Origin: Ogataea parapolymorpha DL-1
Taxonomy: Eukaryota; Ascomycota; Pichiomycetes; Pichiales; Pichiaceae
NCBI RefSeq assembly: GCF_000187245.1
Contig: NC_027862.1
Coordinates: 124,001-188,000 of the forward strand
Reading direction: 5' to 3'
DNA length: 64,000 nucleotides
A program made the translations under genes and the position numbers. Positions 48,201 through 57,077 of the stretch are shown piece after piece. The first letter of the stretch is position 1; each line of letters begins with the position of its first letter. Under the pieces are notes generated by a model. The model saw only the letters and a program-made list of their open reading frames with translations. It was not told where the DNA came from and searched no databases.

Positions 48201-48354
48201 CGTCCATCACCTGGACCATCTGGTCCTCTTTGCCAGAGAAGACCGCAGATTTGTAGCCGGGGCCCTGCAAATCTGCTTTTTCCACGTTCTGGAAAGAGGT
48301 TGCGCTGAAATTGTTGTGGATGGTTAGTCCACCTAGCTTTTGTTCAAGTGTCAT
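45247..48354 (-). CDS. GDH2: NAD-dependent glutamate dehydrogenase Gdh2
   Basis: 1035-aa large-type catabolic glutamate dehydrogenase, releasing ammonium and 2-oxoglutarate from glutamate. The start MTLEQKLGGLTIH at 48354 is used rather than an extension to 48381. The catalytic half shows FHIRFRDVARGGIRIVKSR, EGGSKGVILLNPG, GPDENTAGFVDWAT, KAFFTGKSPTLGGIPHDEYG and the dinucleotide region VQIAGGDGDLGSNE. Length is close to S. cerevisiae Gdh2 (1092 aa). TATA-like TATATAG lies about 45 bp upstream. Its final 17 codons overlap a convergent small gene. Confidence 0.96.
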   Translation of the reverse strand: MTLEQKLGGLTIHNNFSATSFQNVEKADLQGPGYKSAVFSGKEDQMVQVMDELDSTGFIPENLIESETRYFYESLGIDDTYFASESVSVIVSHILALYSAKVDAFARGLTDRPFLHHRRETDDHAVYFDAAGWDDFEQEIDDKYLDRAVEETPYRLESFNSRLPSGDVVKCQFVYKCKFDTQGVSAGSDIEHVGDSTFLKTATPHTKLLYSEVLNELAATEGPVIKHFTVAATGEQRIIIGYRRNSSPRYSSALSTLAKYYNVNLRRKYVENFANGYSIISMYIDYTDGLSPDATIYQMAKEASLLYCIPNNMFYSKFASGEMSIQESIYAHCGVIFVTHFLNRLGPEFNALRELLSHSVSPQHAEIISKIKKRLTSETYTQSYIAECFENNKDLISQLYRHFVDHHYTSTSLQSTLSYQRVEKVSPIENDEDFEKALNRSASANEGHKLVLRALYSFNKSVLKTNFFVTSKIALSFRLKPSFLPETEYPQTPFGMFFVVGSDFRGFHIRFRDVARGGIRIVKSRTKDNYFTNMRTLFDENYNLASTQQRKNKDIPEGGSKGVILLNPGAAQERPKECFTKYIDSLLDLLIKDPRKETIVDLYNKPEMLYMGPDENTAGFVDWATLHARKRGAKYGFPWKAFFTGKSPTLGGIPHDEYGMTSLSVRAYTEKIYEKLGITDLGKITKVQIAGGDGDLGSNEIKLSREEKYVAIVDGFGVVVDEDGLDKKELLRLAHERKGNQHFDKSKLGPKGYLVLVDDTDVKLPDGRVIASGLTFRNNFHLTLKENFPNNFIKLFVPCGGRPNSLDANNVHSLIDEKTGKSIIPFIVEGANLFITQPAKLMLEKAGAIVFKDASTNKGGVTSSSLEVLAALSFDDEGFLKHMCVDSATNKVPEFYKQYVKEVQQIVVRNARNEFELLWSLKEQTGKPFSILSDELSMAINKLADELASSKELWDDDEKFRNDVLTDALPNLLLKQIGIQTILKRVPTAYLRAIFATRLASEFVYSRGIDSNPAKFLEFISSLKRRFEAAQRTVG

Positions 48355-48460
48355 GGTTATAAAATAGCGCAGTGGGAACACCTGCCAATTTATACGCTCT
48401 ATATAGCCGTATGCACTGGCAGAAATATTTACAAAAACCTTTTATTTCGGGATTGGTGGA

Positions 48461-48488
48461 GAGGCGCCATCTGCACTAATGGCGCTTT
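48461..48488. repeat. GC-rich hairpin followed by T-run, VAC7-GDH2 spacer
   Basis: GCGCCAT (48464-48470) pairs with ATGGCGC (48479-48485) around an 8-nt loop, with wobble pairs extending the stem, and a run of T follows on the plus strand. It lies between the VAC7 stop and the GDH2 start, about 110 bp upstream of GDH2. Confidence 0.55.
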
Positions 48489-48515
48489 TTCCACAATAGC
48501 ACACTAACCATTAAT

Positions 48516-50405
48516 TTATTCCTTGGTGCCCGGAATAGGGCCCTCTAGGTCCTTCGGGTTCACCTCGAACGTTCTACTTACGCTGACCGTCTGGTTCGAC
48601 GTTGAGATCGGCAGTTGGTAGCTCAGAACTCCGCGAATGATCAGATCAAAGGGGTTTTTCGAGATGTTGAGCCATTTCTCGGACGGCTCGAGAATTTTAA
48701 TTTCGCCAGAGTCGTCAAATGAACAGGGATTTTTAATTTTTATTTCCGTCATGCTCCAATCCAGCTGTCGGTTGAAAAAGCCGCCTTGAAAATGCAGCGG
48801 CACGTCCAGGCTGGTCACGGTGCCCAGCAAAATGGTCGAGACCGGCCGCGGCTTCTTCTTCTTGTCGGCCTCCTCGGCGTCCACGTACTGCGACCGCGCA
48901 AAGACGTCGATGTTGGCGTCCTGAATCGTGATCGACAGGAACCCAGGGTTGAAGCTCTCCACCTCCATGCTGAACACAAGCTCCTCCTGCGAGATGAGCA
49001 CGTCGGAAATGGCGTCGATCTGCGTATGTTGCAATTCTTTCGTTGTGGCCAGAATAAAGCCACTCATGAACCCCACACTCAGCAGCACCAATATTAGTCC
49101 TATTGTGTAGCAGAAGCTCTTGATCTGGCGAATGCGCACCTCGCGCGCGCCCGTGAAGTCGTGCGGCGAAAAATACAAGTTTTTCGGCTTGCGTTTCAGT
49201 TTGCTGCCTCCCAACTTGTTGTTGCGGGACTCCAAAAACGGCTGCTGCAAATAAACGCCGTTCTGGAAATTGCTCAGGTACCCATCTGAGCTGATGCTGC
49301 CATAGTTGTTGTTGTATGCGTGCTCGCTCAACGACGCGTCGTCGTCCGAGTCGGAATAGATATCCGGCTCGTTCACCTGCTGCGCTGGATATGTCTCTTC
49401 CAGATCGTCGATCTCGTAATTCATGCCTGAATATCGTCTCGGGATCACGCCTTTCGAGTCGAAAACTCGCGACGTGATCTGCCGCAGCTGGTTCCTGTCC
49501 TCGGCGCGCGGCAACGGCGACTTCGACTGCGCACGGTCCTGCTCTTCTGGGCGATCCTGGCTCGTTGTCGAGTTGAAGTTGTGTTCCGACCGGTTGCTGC
49601 ACGTCTCGCTCGGCGCATCCTCCAGCCGCACAACAGTCGCGGCCGGCGCCTCTCTATCGCGCACACCGTCGCTGATCGTCTGCTGCGCCGTCAGCGTCTC
49701 GTCGTTCGCTGTCTCCGGCTCGCCCGGTCGCTCGTTCGTCGAGGTGTCGTAGACAAACGTCTCCTCTGAGTCCGAGCTGTTTTTGTCGTCCACCTTGATC
49801 GCGTCGTGTAATTTTGCAGCGAAAAACTCGGCTCTCGAAGACGCCTTGCTCTGTATCGTCGAGGTCGAAGAAACCGTGTTGGCGTTGCGCAAATTCATCA
49901 AACTCGACGCCGCGCCACCCTTCTTGGGCCGCAGCCCGTCCTCCATCACCGGCCCGTCAATAACCGACCGCTTCGACTTGAGGTGTGTCAAAAACGAGTC
50001 TGACGCGCCATTCCCTGTAGTCGGACTGGCCGTCTTGGTGATGTCTGCCGAGCTCACCTGGCGCGACACGCTTGCCGACGCGGAACTGCCCATCGTCCCG
50101 TTGGCCACCGCGCTCGATCCGGATCCGGACCCCGTCGTCGCAGAAGAGGTCCCTGAACCAACAGTGTTGACTATATTCGAGACGGGCAATATGTGCACAA
50201 GATTCGGGTTCTGCGCCTGCTCCTGCACAACGGCAACCATCGACGACTTGGTATTCTTATTCTTCGCATCCTGCTTCGCCGCCAGACCTTTGTTCTCGGG
50301 AGTAAAGTTGCGTCGCCCATCGGTGTCAGATCCTCCAGACCCGACTCGCTGGGCGTTTGAAAACGCCGGTTTGGACGGCACCTCTGTTTGCTTGGGCCGC
50401 GACAT
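48516..50405 (-). CDS. VAC7: Vacuolar PI(3,5)P2 regulator Vac7
   Basis: 629-aa activator of the Fab1 lipid kinase at the vacuole membrane. The first ~440 residues are disordered, rich in Ser, Thr, Gly, Asn and acids. A basic stretch (KLKRKPKNLYFSPHDFTG) precedes the single span (FCYTIGLILVLLSVGFMSGF). The lumenal C-terminal domain (EVESFNPGFLSITIQDANIDVFARS, LGTVTSLDVPLHFQGGFF) is the conserved LEA-like domain of Vac7. S. cerevisiae Vac7 is longer (1165 aa), the difference lying in the disordered part. Confidence 0.88.
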   Translation of the reverse strand: MSRPKQTEVPSKPAFSNAQRVGSGGSDTDGRRNFTPENKGLAAKQDAKNKNTKSSMVAVVQEQAQNPNLVHILPVSNIVNTVGSGTSSATTGSGSGSSAVANGTMGSSASASVSRQVSSADITKTASPTTGNGASDSFLTHLKSKRSVIDGPVMEDGLRPKKGGAASSLMNLRNANTVSSTSTIQSKASSRAEFFAAKLHDAIKVDDKNSSDSEETFVYDTSTNERPGEPETANDETLTAQQTISDGVRDREAPAATVVRLEDAPSETCSNRSEHNFNSTTSQDRPEEQDRAQSKSPLPRAEDRNQLRQITSRVFDSKGVIPRRYSGMNYEIDDLEETYPAQQVNEPDIYSDSDDDASLSEHAYNNNYGSISSDGYLSNFQNGVYLQQPFLESRNNKLGGSKLKRKPKNLYFSPHDFTGAREVRIRQIKSFCYTIGLILVLLSVGFMSGFILATTKELQHTQIDAISDVLISQEELVFSMEVESFNPGFLSITIQDANIDVFARSQYVDAEEADKKKKPRPVSTILLGTVTSLDVPLHFQGGFFNRQLDWSMTEIKIKNPCSFDDSGEIKILEPSEKWLNISKNPFDLIIRGVLSYQLPISTSNQTVSVSRTFEVNPKDLEGPIPGTKE

Positions 50406-50805
50406 AGTGTCAGTGGTATCAACAATACAGCAGTTCTAGATGCTGGGTTATAACATCCACGCCCAGTATTTGCGCCTTAAAAGATCTTTTTCGCCTGGGT
50501 ATTTGCAAGGAGAATTTCGGCTTACGTAAACCGAACCTGCCCGCTCGTATGCGGCACGCCGTGCTAAGTTGTAATGCGACGTGTCCACCTGGAGACCCAG
50601 ACTGCCCCCCATGCAGATCCAACGCGCCAGGCAGGAAAAAAGAGATGATGCGTGTGAGGGTGCGAAAGTTTTGGAGTGTTTCAAAAGAGTAACGCAGGAC
50701 GACTGCCAAGTGCCAGCTGGCGCAATAAGACAGGCAATTGGAGTGGCAGATGTGGTGGCGTGAGGTCGCCCGGCAAATTGTGGCAAGCAATCACCAGATG
50801 GAGCT

Positions 50806-50879
50806 TTCGGGAACGCTGGAGAACAGCAGATTGGTGCTCTCCTGCTCTCCAGAAAGTTCCTGCGGTGCCCAGAAATTTC
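50806..50879 (+). promoter_or_regulatory. Heat-shock elements of HSP26
   Basis: TTCGGGAA (50806-50813) followed by an offset GAA at 50821; GAAAGTTC (50852-50859); GAAATTTC (50872-50879). These are inverted nGAAn units in the arrangement bound by Hsf1, ending about 55 bp before a TATAAAT box. Confidence 0.75.
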
Positions 50880-50896
50880 GATGGCGCGGCGGCGGC

Positions 50897-50904
50897 TTAC
50901 GTAA
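50897..50904. promoter_or_regulatory. TTACGTAA, Yap-family-like site
   Basis: TTACGTAA matches the palindromic site of Yap/Cin5-type bZIP factors. It lies between the heat-shock elements and the TATA box of HSP26; an identical copy is at 50522-50529. Stress regulation is inferred. Confidence 0.4.
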
Positions 50905-50933
50905 CTGTGGCTCTGCGGCTCGTGGCAACAGGG

Positions 50934-50940
50934 TATAAAT
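50934..50940 (+). promoter_or_regulatory. TATA box of HSP26
   Basis: TATAAAT in GGGTATAAAT, 73-79 bp before the HSP26 start codon and downstream of the heat-shock elements, which is the expected order for an inducible yeast promoter. Confidence 0.65.
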
Positions 50941-51012
50941 TTGACCTGGTGGTGGCCCCATTGCAACCCAGAGATTAGTTTGAGTACAAGTCAATCACAA
51001 AGCGCGAACAAG

Positions 51013-51618
51013 ATGTCTTACTACAACGATCCATTCTACAGCTTCTTTGAGAACATCAACCAGGAGGTTGCACAGCTGAACAACCTGTTCAACGATCCAT
51101 TCTTCAGATCATCGGTTGCCTCCACGGCTCCAGGCAACAGAAGACTGGAGAACAAAAAGAGCGGAAATGAGGGAAAGGAGGTGGCCAGACCATCGAACCA
51201 GACCTCTGGCCCATGGGACCTGTTCAGGCCATCTGCTTTCTTCGATGACAGCTTTGCTCCACCAGTTGATATCCACGACAACGACGACTCGTACGACGTG
51301 ACTGTTGCCATTCCAGGAGCCCCTAAGGACAAGGTCACCATTGACTACAACAAGAAGACGAATGAGCTGATTGTCAAGGGTGAAATTCCAGAGCGCGAGA
51401 CAACGAAGACCAAGGCTAACAACACTTACACCGAAAGAACCGTTGGTAAATTCTCACGGGTTTTGAAGTTGCCAGTGAAGGTTGACGGTGACAAGATCCA
51501 AGCCAAGTTTGAGAACGGCCTGTTGAACTTGACCGTTCCAAAGAGTGGCGAGGAAGACGAGGGACTGCAGAGAATTGAGATCTCGAGCAGCGAGTCGTAC
51601 GACAAGAAGTCCGCATAA
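51013..51618 (+). CDS. HSP26: Small heat-shock protein Hsp26
   Basis: 201-aa small heat-shock chaperone forming large oligomers that bind unfolding proteins. It starts MSYYNDPFYSFFENINQEV. The middle domain is charged. The alpha-crystallin domain (~85-190) contains VDIHDNDDSYDVTVAIPGAP and the FENGLLNLTVPK signature. The tail has an RIEISSSE stretch, with the I-x-I-type motif used in oligomerisation. The upstream heat-shock elements fit heat induction. The frame is open to 50941 but 51013 is the family start. Confidence 0.93.
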   Translation: MSYYNDPFYSFFENINQEVAQLNNLFNDPFFRSSVASTAPGNRRLENKKSGNEGKEVARPSNQTSGPWDLFRPSAFFDDSFAPPVDIHDNDDSYDVTVAIPGAPKDKVTIDYNKKTNELIVKGEIPERETTKTKANNTYTERTVGKFSRVLKLPVKVDGDKIQAKFENGLLNLTVPKSGEEDEGLQRIEISSSESYDKKSA

Positions 51619-51803
51619 GCGGGTCTCAATTCCGATGGGATGAGTAGCTTGAAGTGGAGTTTTCATCCCAAGTTATGAGTTATGGATATGTCGAATTTAT
51701 AGTTCTTAATGAAACAATTAAACATCAACTAGAATAATTGTAGGAACTTGGTTTCTCCTTACGTAAATATTTTTGCCTTTGCCTCATCATTTTACAATTG
51801 CCC

Positions 51804-52424
51804 ATGTCCACTCGTAAGAAAACCATCCTCAAGGTTATTATTTTGGGCGACTCTGGCGTTGGAAAGACGTCTCTGATGCAGCAGTTCATCAATGGCAAGT
51901 TCTCGCAGCAGTACAAGGCCACCATCGGGGCCGACTTCCTGCCCAAGGACCTTGTCATTGACGATAAACAAGTGACAATGCAGATTTGGGATACGGCTGG
52001 CCAAGAGCGGTTCCAGTCTTTGGGAGTTGCTTTCTACCGAGGATCAGACTGCTGTGTCCTGGTGTACGACGTGACCAACACCAAGTCGTTTGAGAACCTA
52101 CAAAGCTGGAAGGACGAGTTTCTTATCCAGGCCAACATCAAAGACCCTGACAACTTTCCGTTTGTGGTGATCGGCAACAAGATCGACGTGGAGGAGAACA
52201 AGAGACTTGTTTCGTCCAAGAAAGCGCAGTCGCTGTGTGCCAGCATGGGAAACCTGCCATACTTCGAAACAAGCGCAAAGGAGGCTGTCAACGTGGAGCA
52301 GGCGTTCGACGTGGTGGCCAGAAACGCGCTGCAGCAGGAAGAGAGTCTAGAGTTCAGTGACGACTATACAGACGCAGTGAACATCCATGTCGATGGAGAT
52401 AGCTATGGGTCGTGTAGCTGTTAG
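51804..52424 (+). CDS. YPT7: Rab7-type GTPase Ypt7
   Basis: 206-aa vacuolar Rab controlling HOPS-dependent tethering and homotypic vacuole fusion. G motifs: [19 protein letters not shown] (effector loop), [20 protein letters not shown] and TSAKEAVNV. The C terminus ends CSC, a substrate for double geranylgeranylation. Start [15 protein letters not shown] at 51804. It also acts with ATG7- and VAC7-dependent vacuolar processes encoded in this window, though the genes are not clustered. Confidence 0.97.
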   Translation: MSTRKKTILKVIILGDSGVGKTSLMQQFINGKFSQQYKATIGADFLPKDLVIDDKQVTMQIWDTAGQERFQSLGVAFYRGSDCCVLVYDVTNTKSFENLQSWKDEFLIQANIKDPDNFPFVVIGNKIDVEENKRLVSSKKAQSLCASMGNLPYFETSAKEAVNVEQAFDVVARNALQQEESLEFSDDYTDAVNIHVDGDSYGSCSC

Positions 52425-52597
52425 GAGTGCACGTCCTGGCGAAGTTGTACACCAATTGAGTTGGACTATCCATTGCAACTTTGATCCCGCCCCTCTTCTT
52501 CCTGCTAATCGTTTCCCATCGCCATTTGTACTTTCAAATCTCACCGACCATAATTGTATTTACATAAGCACCGGCTGTAATTTTTTTTCTTGTCTTT

Positions 52598-53614
52598 ATG
52601 CCTTCGCCATCCGAAAGACCAAAGGGCGTCAACCTTAACATCACTCTGGTTTGTCCAGAGTGTAAGGTGTATCCTCCAGAGATCGTTGAGAGACACAGCG
52701 AGGGAGACATCGTCTGTGCTCTTTGCGGCCTGGTGTTGAGTTCGCGAATAATAGATACTCGTTCTGAATGGAGAACGTTTGCCAACGATGACCAGAACGG
52801 AGACGATCCATCGCGTGTGGGAGAGGCCACGAACGGAGCGCTCGATTCAGACCAACTGTCTACGGTCATCAGTGCTGGAGTGGACGGAAACCGGGCAGCC
52901 AAGGAGCTGAACCGGATCCAGAACCGTAGTGTCGTTGATAGAAAGGACTACGCATTGCAGTCGGCGTATTCCAAGATCTCGCAGCTTTGTGATGGATACC
53001 AATTGCCGCGTGTTGTTCAGGACGGCGCCAAAGAGGTGTACAAGCTGGTGCATGACGACAAGATGCTAAGGGGAAAGAGCCAGGAGGCCATTATGGCCGC
53101 ATCGATTTTCTTTGGGTGTCGTAAGGCAGACGTGCCTAGAACGTACAACGAAATCTGGGCGCTGACAAACGTGCCGAAAAAGGATATCGGGAAGGTGTTC
53201 AAGATCATCAAGCAGATCATCCAGAGGAAAGACGCAGAACAGGATGGACTCATCACTCGCCGCAACAACAATATCTCCACCACACAGACCAATCCGGAGG
53301 ATCTTGTGGGCCGATTCTGCTCGCATTTGGGTCTCTCGCCGCAGATCACCACCTCTGCACAGCACATTGCACGCACGCTCAAGGAGCTGGGTGTGCTGGA
53401 GGGACGGTCGCCCACCACGATCGCCGCCACGGTTATCTATTTTTCGACGGCCATCTTTAAGCAACAAATCCCGCTGTCGCGGATCAGCGAGAAGACCGGT
53501 GTTTCTGAGGGAACCATCAAGTCGTCGTATGTGCACATGTCTGCCGCCCGCGACAAGCTGGTCGACCAGTCCTGGATCGACTCGGGCAAGGTCGACATGT
53601 CTGCGCTCAACTAA
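52598..53614 (+). CDS. SUA7: Transcription factor IIB (Sua7)
   Basis: 338-aa general transcription factor that bridges TBP and RNA polymerase II and sets the start site. The zinc ribbon is CPEC...CALCG (near residues 20-48). The B-finger region follows (SSRIIDTRSEWRTFANDD). Two cyclin-like repeats are visible, the first with YSKISQLCDGYQLP and KSQEAIMAASIFFGCRK, the second with ISTTQTNPEDLVGRFCSHLG and GRSPTTIAATVIYFST. Length matches S. cerevisiae (345 aa). Convergent with MEF1 after 51 bp. Confidence 0.96.
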   Translation: MPSPSERPKGVNLNITLVCPECKVYPPEIVERHSEGDIVCALCGLVLSSRIIDTRSEWRTFANDDQNGDDPSRVGEATNGALDSDQLSTVISAGVDGNRAAKELNRIQNRSVVDRKDYALQSAYSKISQLCDGYQLPRVVQDGAKEVYKLVHDDKMLRGKSQEAIMAASIFFGCRKADVPRTYNEIWALTNVPKKDIGKVFKIIKQIIQRKDAEQDGLITRRNNNISTTQTNPEDLVGRFCSHLGLSPQITTSAQHIARTLKELGVLEGRSPTTIAATVIYFSTAIFKQQIPLSRISEKTGVSEGTIKSSYVHMSAARDKLVDQSWIDSGKVDMSALN

Positions 53615-53665
53615 AAAAAATATCTAAAGCTCTCTTTATACGGGCTATATACAACGATATATACA

Positions 53666-55954
53666 CTAATCCTTCTTTCCCTTCTTCTGGTACTCCTCCA
53701 CCAGCTTTTTTTGCAGCTGTGGCGGACAAGGCTGGTACTCCTTGAACTCCATCGTGAACTCTCCCTTTCCTTGAGTCAGAGCACGCAGCTGCGAAGCAAT
53801 ACCGAACAGATTGTTCAGCGAGCACAGACTCGTGATGGTGAACTCCTCTGCCGTGTTTTCGGTGTCCTGGATCACGCCGCCGAGCTTGTTGATCAGACCA
53901 ATGACAGCGCCCTGGAACTCGGTCGGCGAGGTCATCACCACGTTCATGATCGGCTCCAGAACGACCGGCTGCGCGTTCAGGAACGCCTGTTTGAACGCAA
54001 ACTGCGTGGCCGTCTTGAAAGACAGCTCCGACGAATCCACCACGTGTGTCTGACCGTCGTCGATCAGCATGTGCACGCCCAGAACGCGCGAGCCGGTAAG
54101 CGGGCCCTTTTCCAAACTCTCCTCGAATCCCTTGCTACAGGCCAGGAGATATTTTTCAGGAATTTTTCCACCCACGATTTTAGTCTGGAAATTATTCTTG
54201 AACCGAATATCTTCCTCTGGCGACGCGCCAACGTATTCTGGGTCGCACAGGGACGTGGCCTTGAACTCACCCATCACCTTGGCATACTGACCAGCACCTC
54301 CAGACTGTTTTTTGTGCGTGTACTCGAACGGAGTGCTGCCGAGGACGGTCTCTCTGTACGAAACTCTAGGACGGCCGACCGTGCACTCGACGTTGTACTC
54401 ACGACGCATTCTCTCGACGTAAATTTCCAAGTGCAGCTCTCCCATTCCGCTGATAATGGTCTCTTTCGAGTCTTTGTCGTAGTGCACACGGAACGTAGGG
54501 TCCTCTTTCTGGAACCGGTTCACAGCCTTGGAGAAATTCACCGCATCTTTGGTCTTAGGGTGGATCGACAGCGACACCACAGCGTCCGGAACGTACATCG
54601 ACGACATGGAGTAGTTCACCTGGCCGTCCGTGAACGTGTCTCCGGAGGCGCAGTCGATTCCGAACGTGGCGCAGATCTCACCGGCTCCCACTTCGTCCAC
54701 GTCTTCCATGTCGTTCGAGTGCATTCTCACGAGTCGGGCAATTTTCACTTTCTTGCCCGTCTTGACGTGTGTGATCATCATTCCCTTCTTCAAACGGCCC
54801 TGATACACACGCAGGTACGTCAGCTGGCCATACTTGCCCTCCTCCAGCTTGAAGGCGAGCACAACGGCCGGCTGGTTCGAGGCGGCAATTAAATTGACTG
54901 GGGCCTCGTTATTGGCAATATCCAGGGCCGTGTTCAAAACTTCAGACGGATTAGGCAGGTAGTCCACAACGGCGTCCAGAACGGGCTGCACACCCTTGTT
55001 GGCCAGCGCAGACCCCATCAACACCGGAGTGAACTTTCTAGCAATGGTAGCACGGCGAATAGCAGCCTTGATCAAGTCTGTGCTTGGTTCCTCCTCGTTC
55101 AAAAACACCTCTGCCAGCTCGTCATCCACGTCGGCCAGCATCTCGATCAGAGTAGCTCTTTTCTCCTCAACAAGGTCAACAAGATCGGCAGGAACCTCTT
55201 TCTCGATCCTCAACTTTTCTCCCTGCGAGCCTTCGAAATAAATCGATTGGCGGTCAATAATGTTCACCACCCCAGAAAGCTCTTTTTCTGCTCCAATAGG
55301 CACTTGCACGGCAGCAGCAGCGATCTTCAGCTTCTTGTTGATCTGTTCAACGGCTCTCCACGGATTGGCGCCCATTCTATCCATCTTGTTGATGAAAGTG
55401 ATTCTAGGAACATTATATCTCTTCATCTGTCTATCAACAGTCACCGTCTGAGACTGAACACCAGAAACCGCACAAACAACAAGCACTGCACCGTCTAGCA
55501 CCCTCAGCGCACGCTCGACCTCAATAGTGAAATCAATGTGGCCAGGAGTGTCGATAAGATTGAAATGGTAGTGTTCGTTGTCTTTATCCCAGGAACAGTA
55601 CGTGGCAGCAGACTGAATAGTAATTCCCTTTTCCCTCTCCAGATCCATATGGTCCATCTTGGCACCGACACCGTCCTTTCCACGAACATCGTGGATTGCC
55701 TTGATACGACCGGTGTAGAACAGCACACGCTCGGTAAACGTGGTTTTTCCGGAATCAATGTGGGCAGAAATACCTATATTTCTCATCTTGGACAGTCTTT
55801 TCACGTCGGCCTCGGAGAGCTTGGAAGACAAGCTGTCCAACACAACCTTTTCCTCCTCGTAGCCACACACAGCAGCAGATCTATGGAACGCCCGCACAGG
55901 CGCCACGCTCCGCAGAACGCGCGGTGCAGCAGCTAATCTGGCGAGTCTAAACAT
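53666..55954 (-). CDS. MEF1: Mitochondrial elongation factor G1 (Mef1)
   Basis: 762-aa translocase for mitochondrial translation (761 aa in S. cerevisiae). The start [20 protein letters not shown] gives an Arg/Ala presequence; an open extension to 56008 is hydrophobic and rejected. G motifs: [20 protein letters not shown] switch ([15 protein letters not shown]), DTPGHIDF and NKMDRMG. Domains II to V are complete to the basic C terminus ([10 protein letters not shown]). Confidence 0.95.
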   Translation of the reverse strand: MFRLARLAAAPRVLRSVAPVRAFHRSAAVCGYEEEKVVLDSLSSKLSEADVKRLSKMRNIGISAHIDSGKTTFTERVLFYTGRIKAIHDVRGKDGVGAKMDHMDLEREKGITIQSAATYCSWDKDNEHYHFNLIDTPGHIDFTIEVERALRVLDGAVLVVCAVSGVQSQTVTVDRQMKRYNVPRITFINKMDRMGANPWRAVEQINKKLKIAAAAVQVPIGAEKELSGVVNIIDRQSIYFEGSQGEKLRIEKEVPADLVDLVEEKRATLIEMLADVDDELAEVFLNEEEPSTDLIKAAIRRATIARKFTPVLMGSALANKGVQPVLDAVVDYLPNPSEVLNTALDIANNEAPVNLIAASNQPAVVLAFKLEEGKYGQLTYLRVYQGRLKKGMMITHVKTGKKVKIARLVRMHSNDMEDVDEVGAGEICATFGIDCASGDTFTDGQVNYSMSSMYVPDAVVSLSIHPKTKDAVNFSKAVNRFQKEDPTFRVHYDKDSKETIISGMGELHLEIYVERMRREYNVECTVGRPRVSYRETVLGSTPFEYTHKKQSGGAGQYAKVMGEFKATSLCDPEYVGASPEEDIRFKNNFQTKIVGGKIPEKYLLACSKGFEESLEKGPLTGSRVLGVHMLIDDGQTHVVDSSELSFKTATQFAFKQAFLNAQPVVLEPIMNVVMTSPTEFQGAVIGLINKLGGVIQDTENTAEEFTITSLCSLNNLFGIASQLRALTQGKGEFTMEFKEYQPCPPQLQKKLVEEYQKKGKKD

Positions 55955-56113
55955 GAACTGAAAATAATTCAGTGAAAATTCGAAATAAAGAATAAAATAA
56001 AAAACCACAAGGGTCGTGCGACACCCAAAGTGTGGAAACTCCCAAGTCCAATGAACGTGCTACAAAGTTACCAGTGAAACTCACAATATACTTTCTAGCA
56101 TATGTACATTCAC

Positions 56114-56953
56114 CTATAGAAGGAAGAACAAGAGAGAGCCAAACACAAGCCCGAATGGACCAGAGGCTGCAACTTGTCCTGCCATACCCCGGGAGCTGGA
56201 AGAAGACTTGGAAGTAGCAGAGCTGGTCCTGCTGCTGCTGCTGCTTGACGAGGTAGTGGTGGCGGCAGCCCTGGAAGTAGTACTCTGAGACAATGTAGTG
56301 CTCTCAGACAATGTAGCAAAGTGTGCTGAGGAGGCAGACGAGAACCAGGAAGCAGTGTCCACAGTGATCTCGCTAGAGTAGTAGTTGTCATCGGTAGCAT
56401 TGAAGCAGGCCAGAGCATACTGGGTGACCTCAAAGACACTCTTCTCAACAAACTCGACATCGGCACAGGCGTAGTGTGTCACGTTCGAGTCATCTTCCAG
56501 AGCCATGTATTCCAACTGGATGGTAGCATAGTCTCCGCTATTGATGTTCGAAGGAATATCTGGCAGGTAGTAGCACGTGTGTCCGATGTCGATCTGGCTC
56601 GTCAAGTTATGAGTAGCCCAGGTATCAAAGTCATCATTCGACGTTGGATTGTTGTTGTAGGAAATCTTGAGGTTGACAGCCCATGCCTGGTGAGACTTTG
56701 CAACCAAGGACACGAAACCATCGTCCAGTGGGAACTCCGATCTATTGCCAGGAGCAGCGTAGGATCCACATGGAGCGATCGTTTCCGCCTCTTCCGACCA
56801 TTCTCTATCAGTTGGGTAGAGCATTGCAATTTCACCCATGGTGTTTGCATAACCGGAGCCATGTTCCAAAGCAAGAGCCTCGGCAAATGCAATAGGATTT
56901 GCACGTCCAAAAGCAACCTTGCAAAGTAGCGGGAGGAGCAGAAATTGTTTCAT
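56114..56953 (-). CDS. GPI-anchored BIM1-like (X325, LPMO-related) protein
   Basis: 279-aa secreted protein with signal peptide MKQFLLLPLLCKVAFG. The core matches the copper-acquisition-factor BIM1-like/X325 family: PTDREWSEEAETIAPCG, NRSEFPLDDG, NNNPTSNDDFDTW, and paired cysteines in HTCYY and HYACADVEF. A Ser/Thr-rich stalk (SSSSSSSRTSSATSKSSSSS) and a C-terminal hydrophobic stretch (PFGLVFGSLLFFLL) predict a GPI anchor. The family binds copper through a His-brace; His31 just before GSGYANTMGE could be the mature N-terminal His if a short propeptide is removed. This is inferred. Confidence 0.75.
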   Translation of the reverse strand: MKQFLLLPLLCKVAFGRANPIAFAEALALEHGSGYANTMGEIAMLYPTDREWSEEAETIAPCGSYAAPGNRSEFPLDDGFVSLVAKSHQAWAVNLKISYNNNPTSNDDFDTWATHNLTSQIDIGHTCYYLPDIPSNINSGDYATIQLEYMALEDDSNVTHYACADVEFVEKSVFEVTQYALACFNATDDNYYSSEITVDTASWFSSASSAHFATLSESTTLSQSTTSRAAATTTSSSSSSSRTSSATSKSSSSSRGMAGQVAASGPFGLVFGSLLFFLL

Positions 56954-57077
56954 TTTCGTCAATCGTATGCAAGATAGCCCACATTTTATGACGACCAGAT
57001 CCTTTTTATAGCCGCTTTCGAATATATCGGATTCACCGCTCTAAAAAAAAAATTCGGAGAGCCCAATCTTGGCACAC

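Larger units (their letters stand above)
50406..51012. promoter_or_regulatory. Divergent promoter VAC7 / HSP26
   Basis: 607-bp interval. The HSP26 side carries a heat-shock element cluster (50806-50879), TTACGTAA at 50897-50904 and TATAAAT at 50934-50940. A second TTACGTAA is at 50522-50529, nearer VAC7. No RNA gene was seen. Confidence 0.7.

Noticed and set aside
53711..54892. 393-codon open frame antisense to MEF1
   Set aside because: His/Val/Leu-rich composition typical of a reverse-frame shadow of a conserved gene; MEF1 is unambiguous on the other strand.
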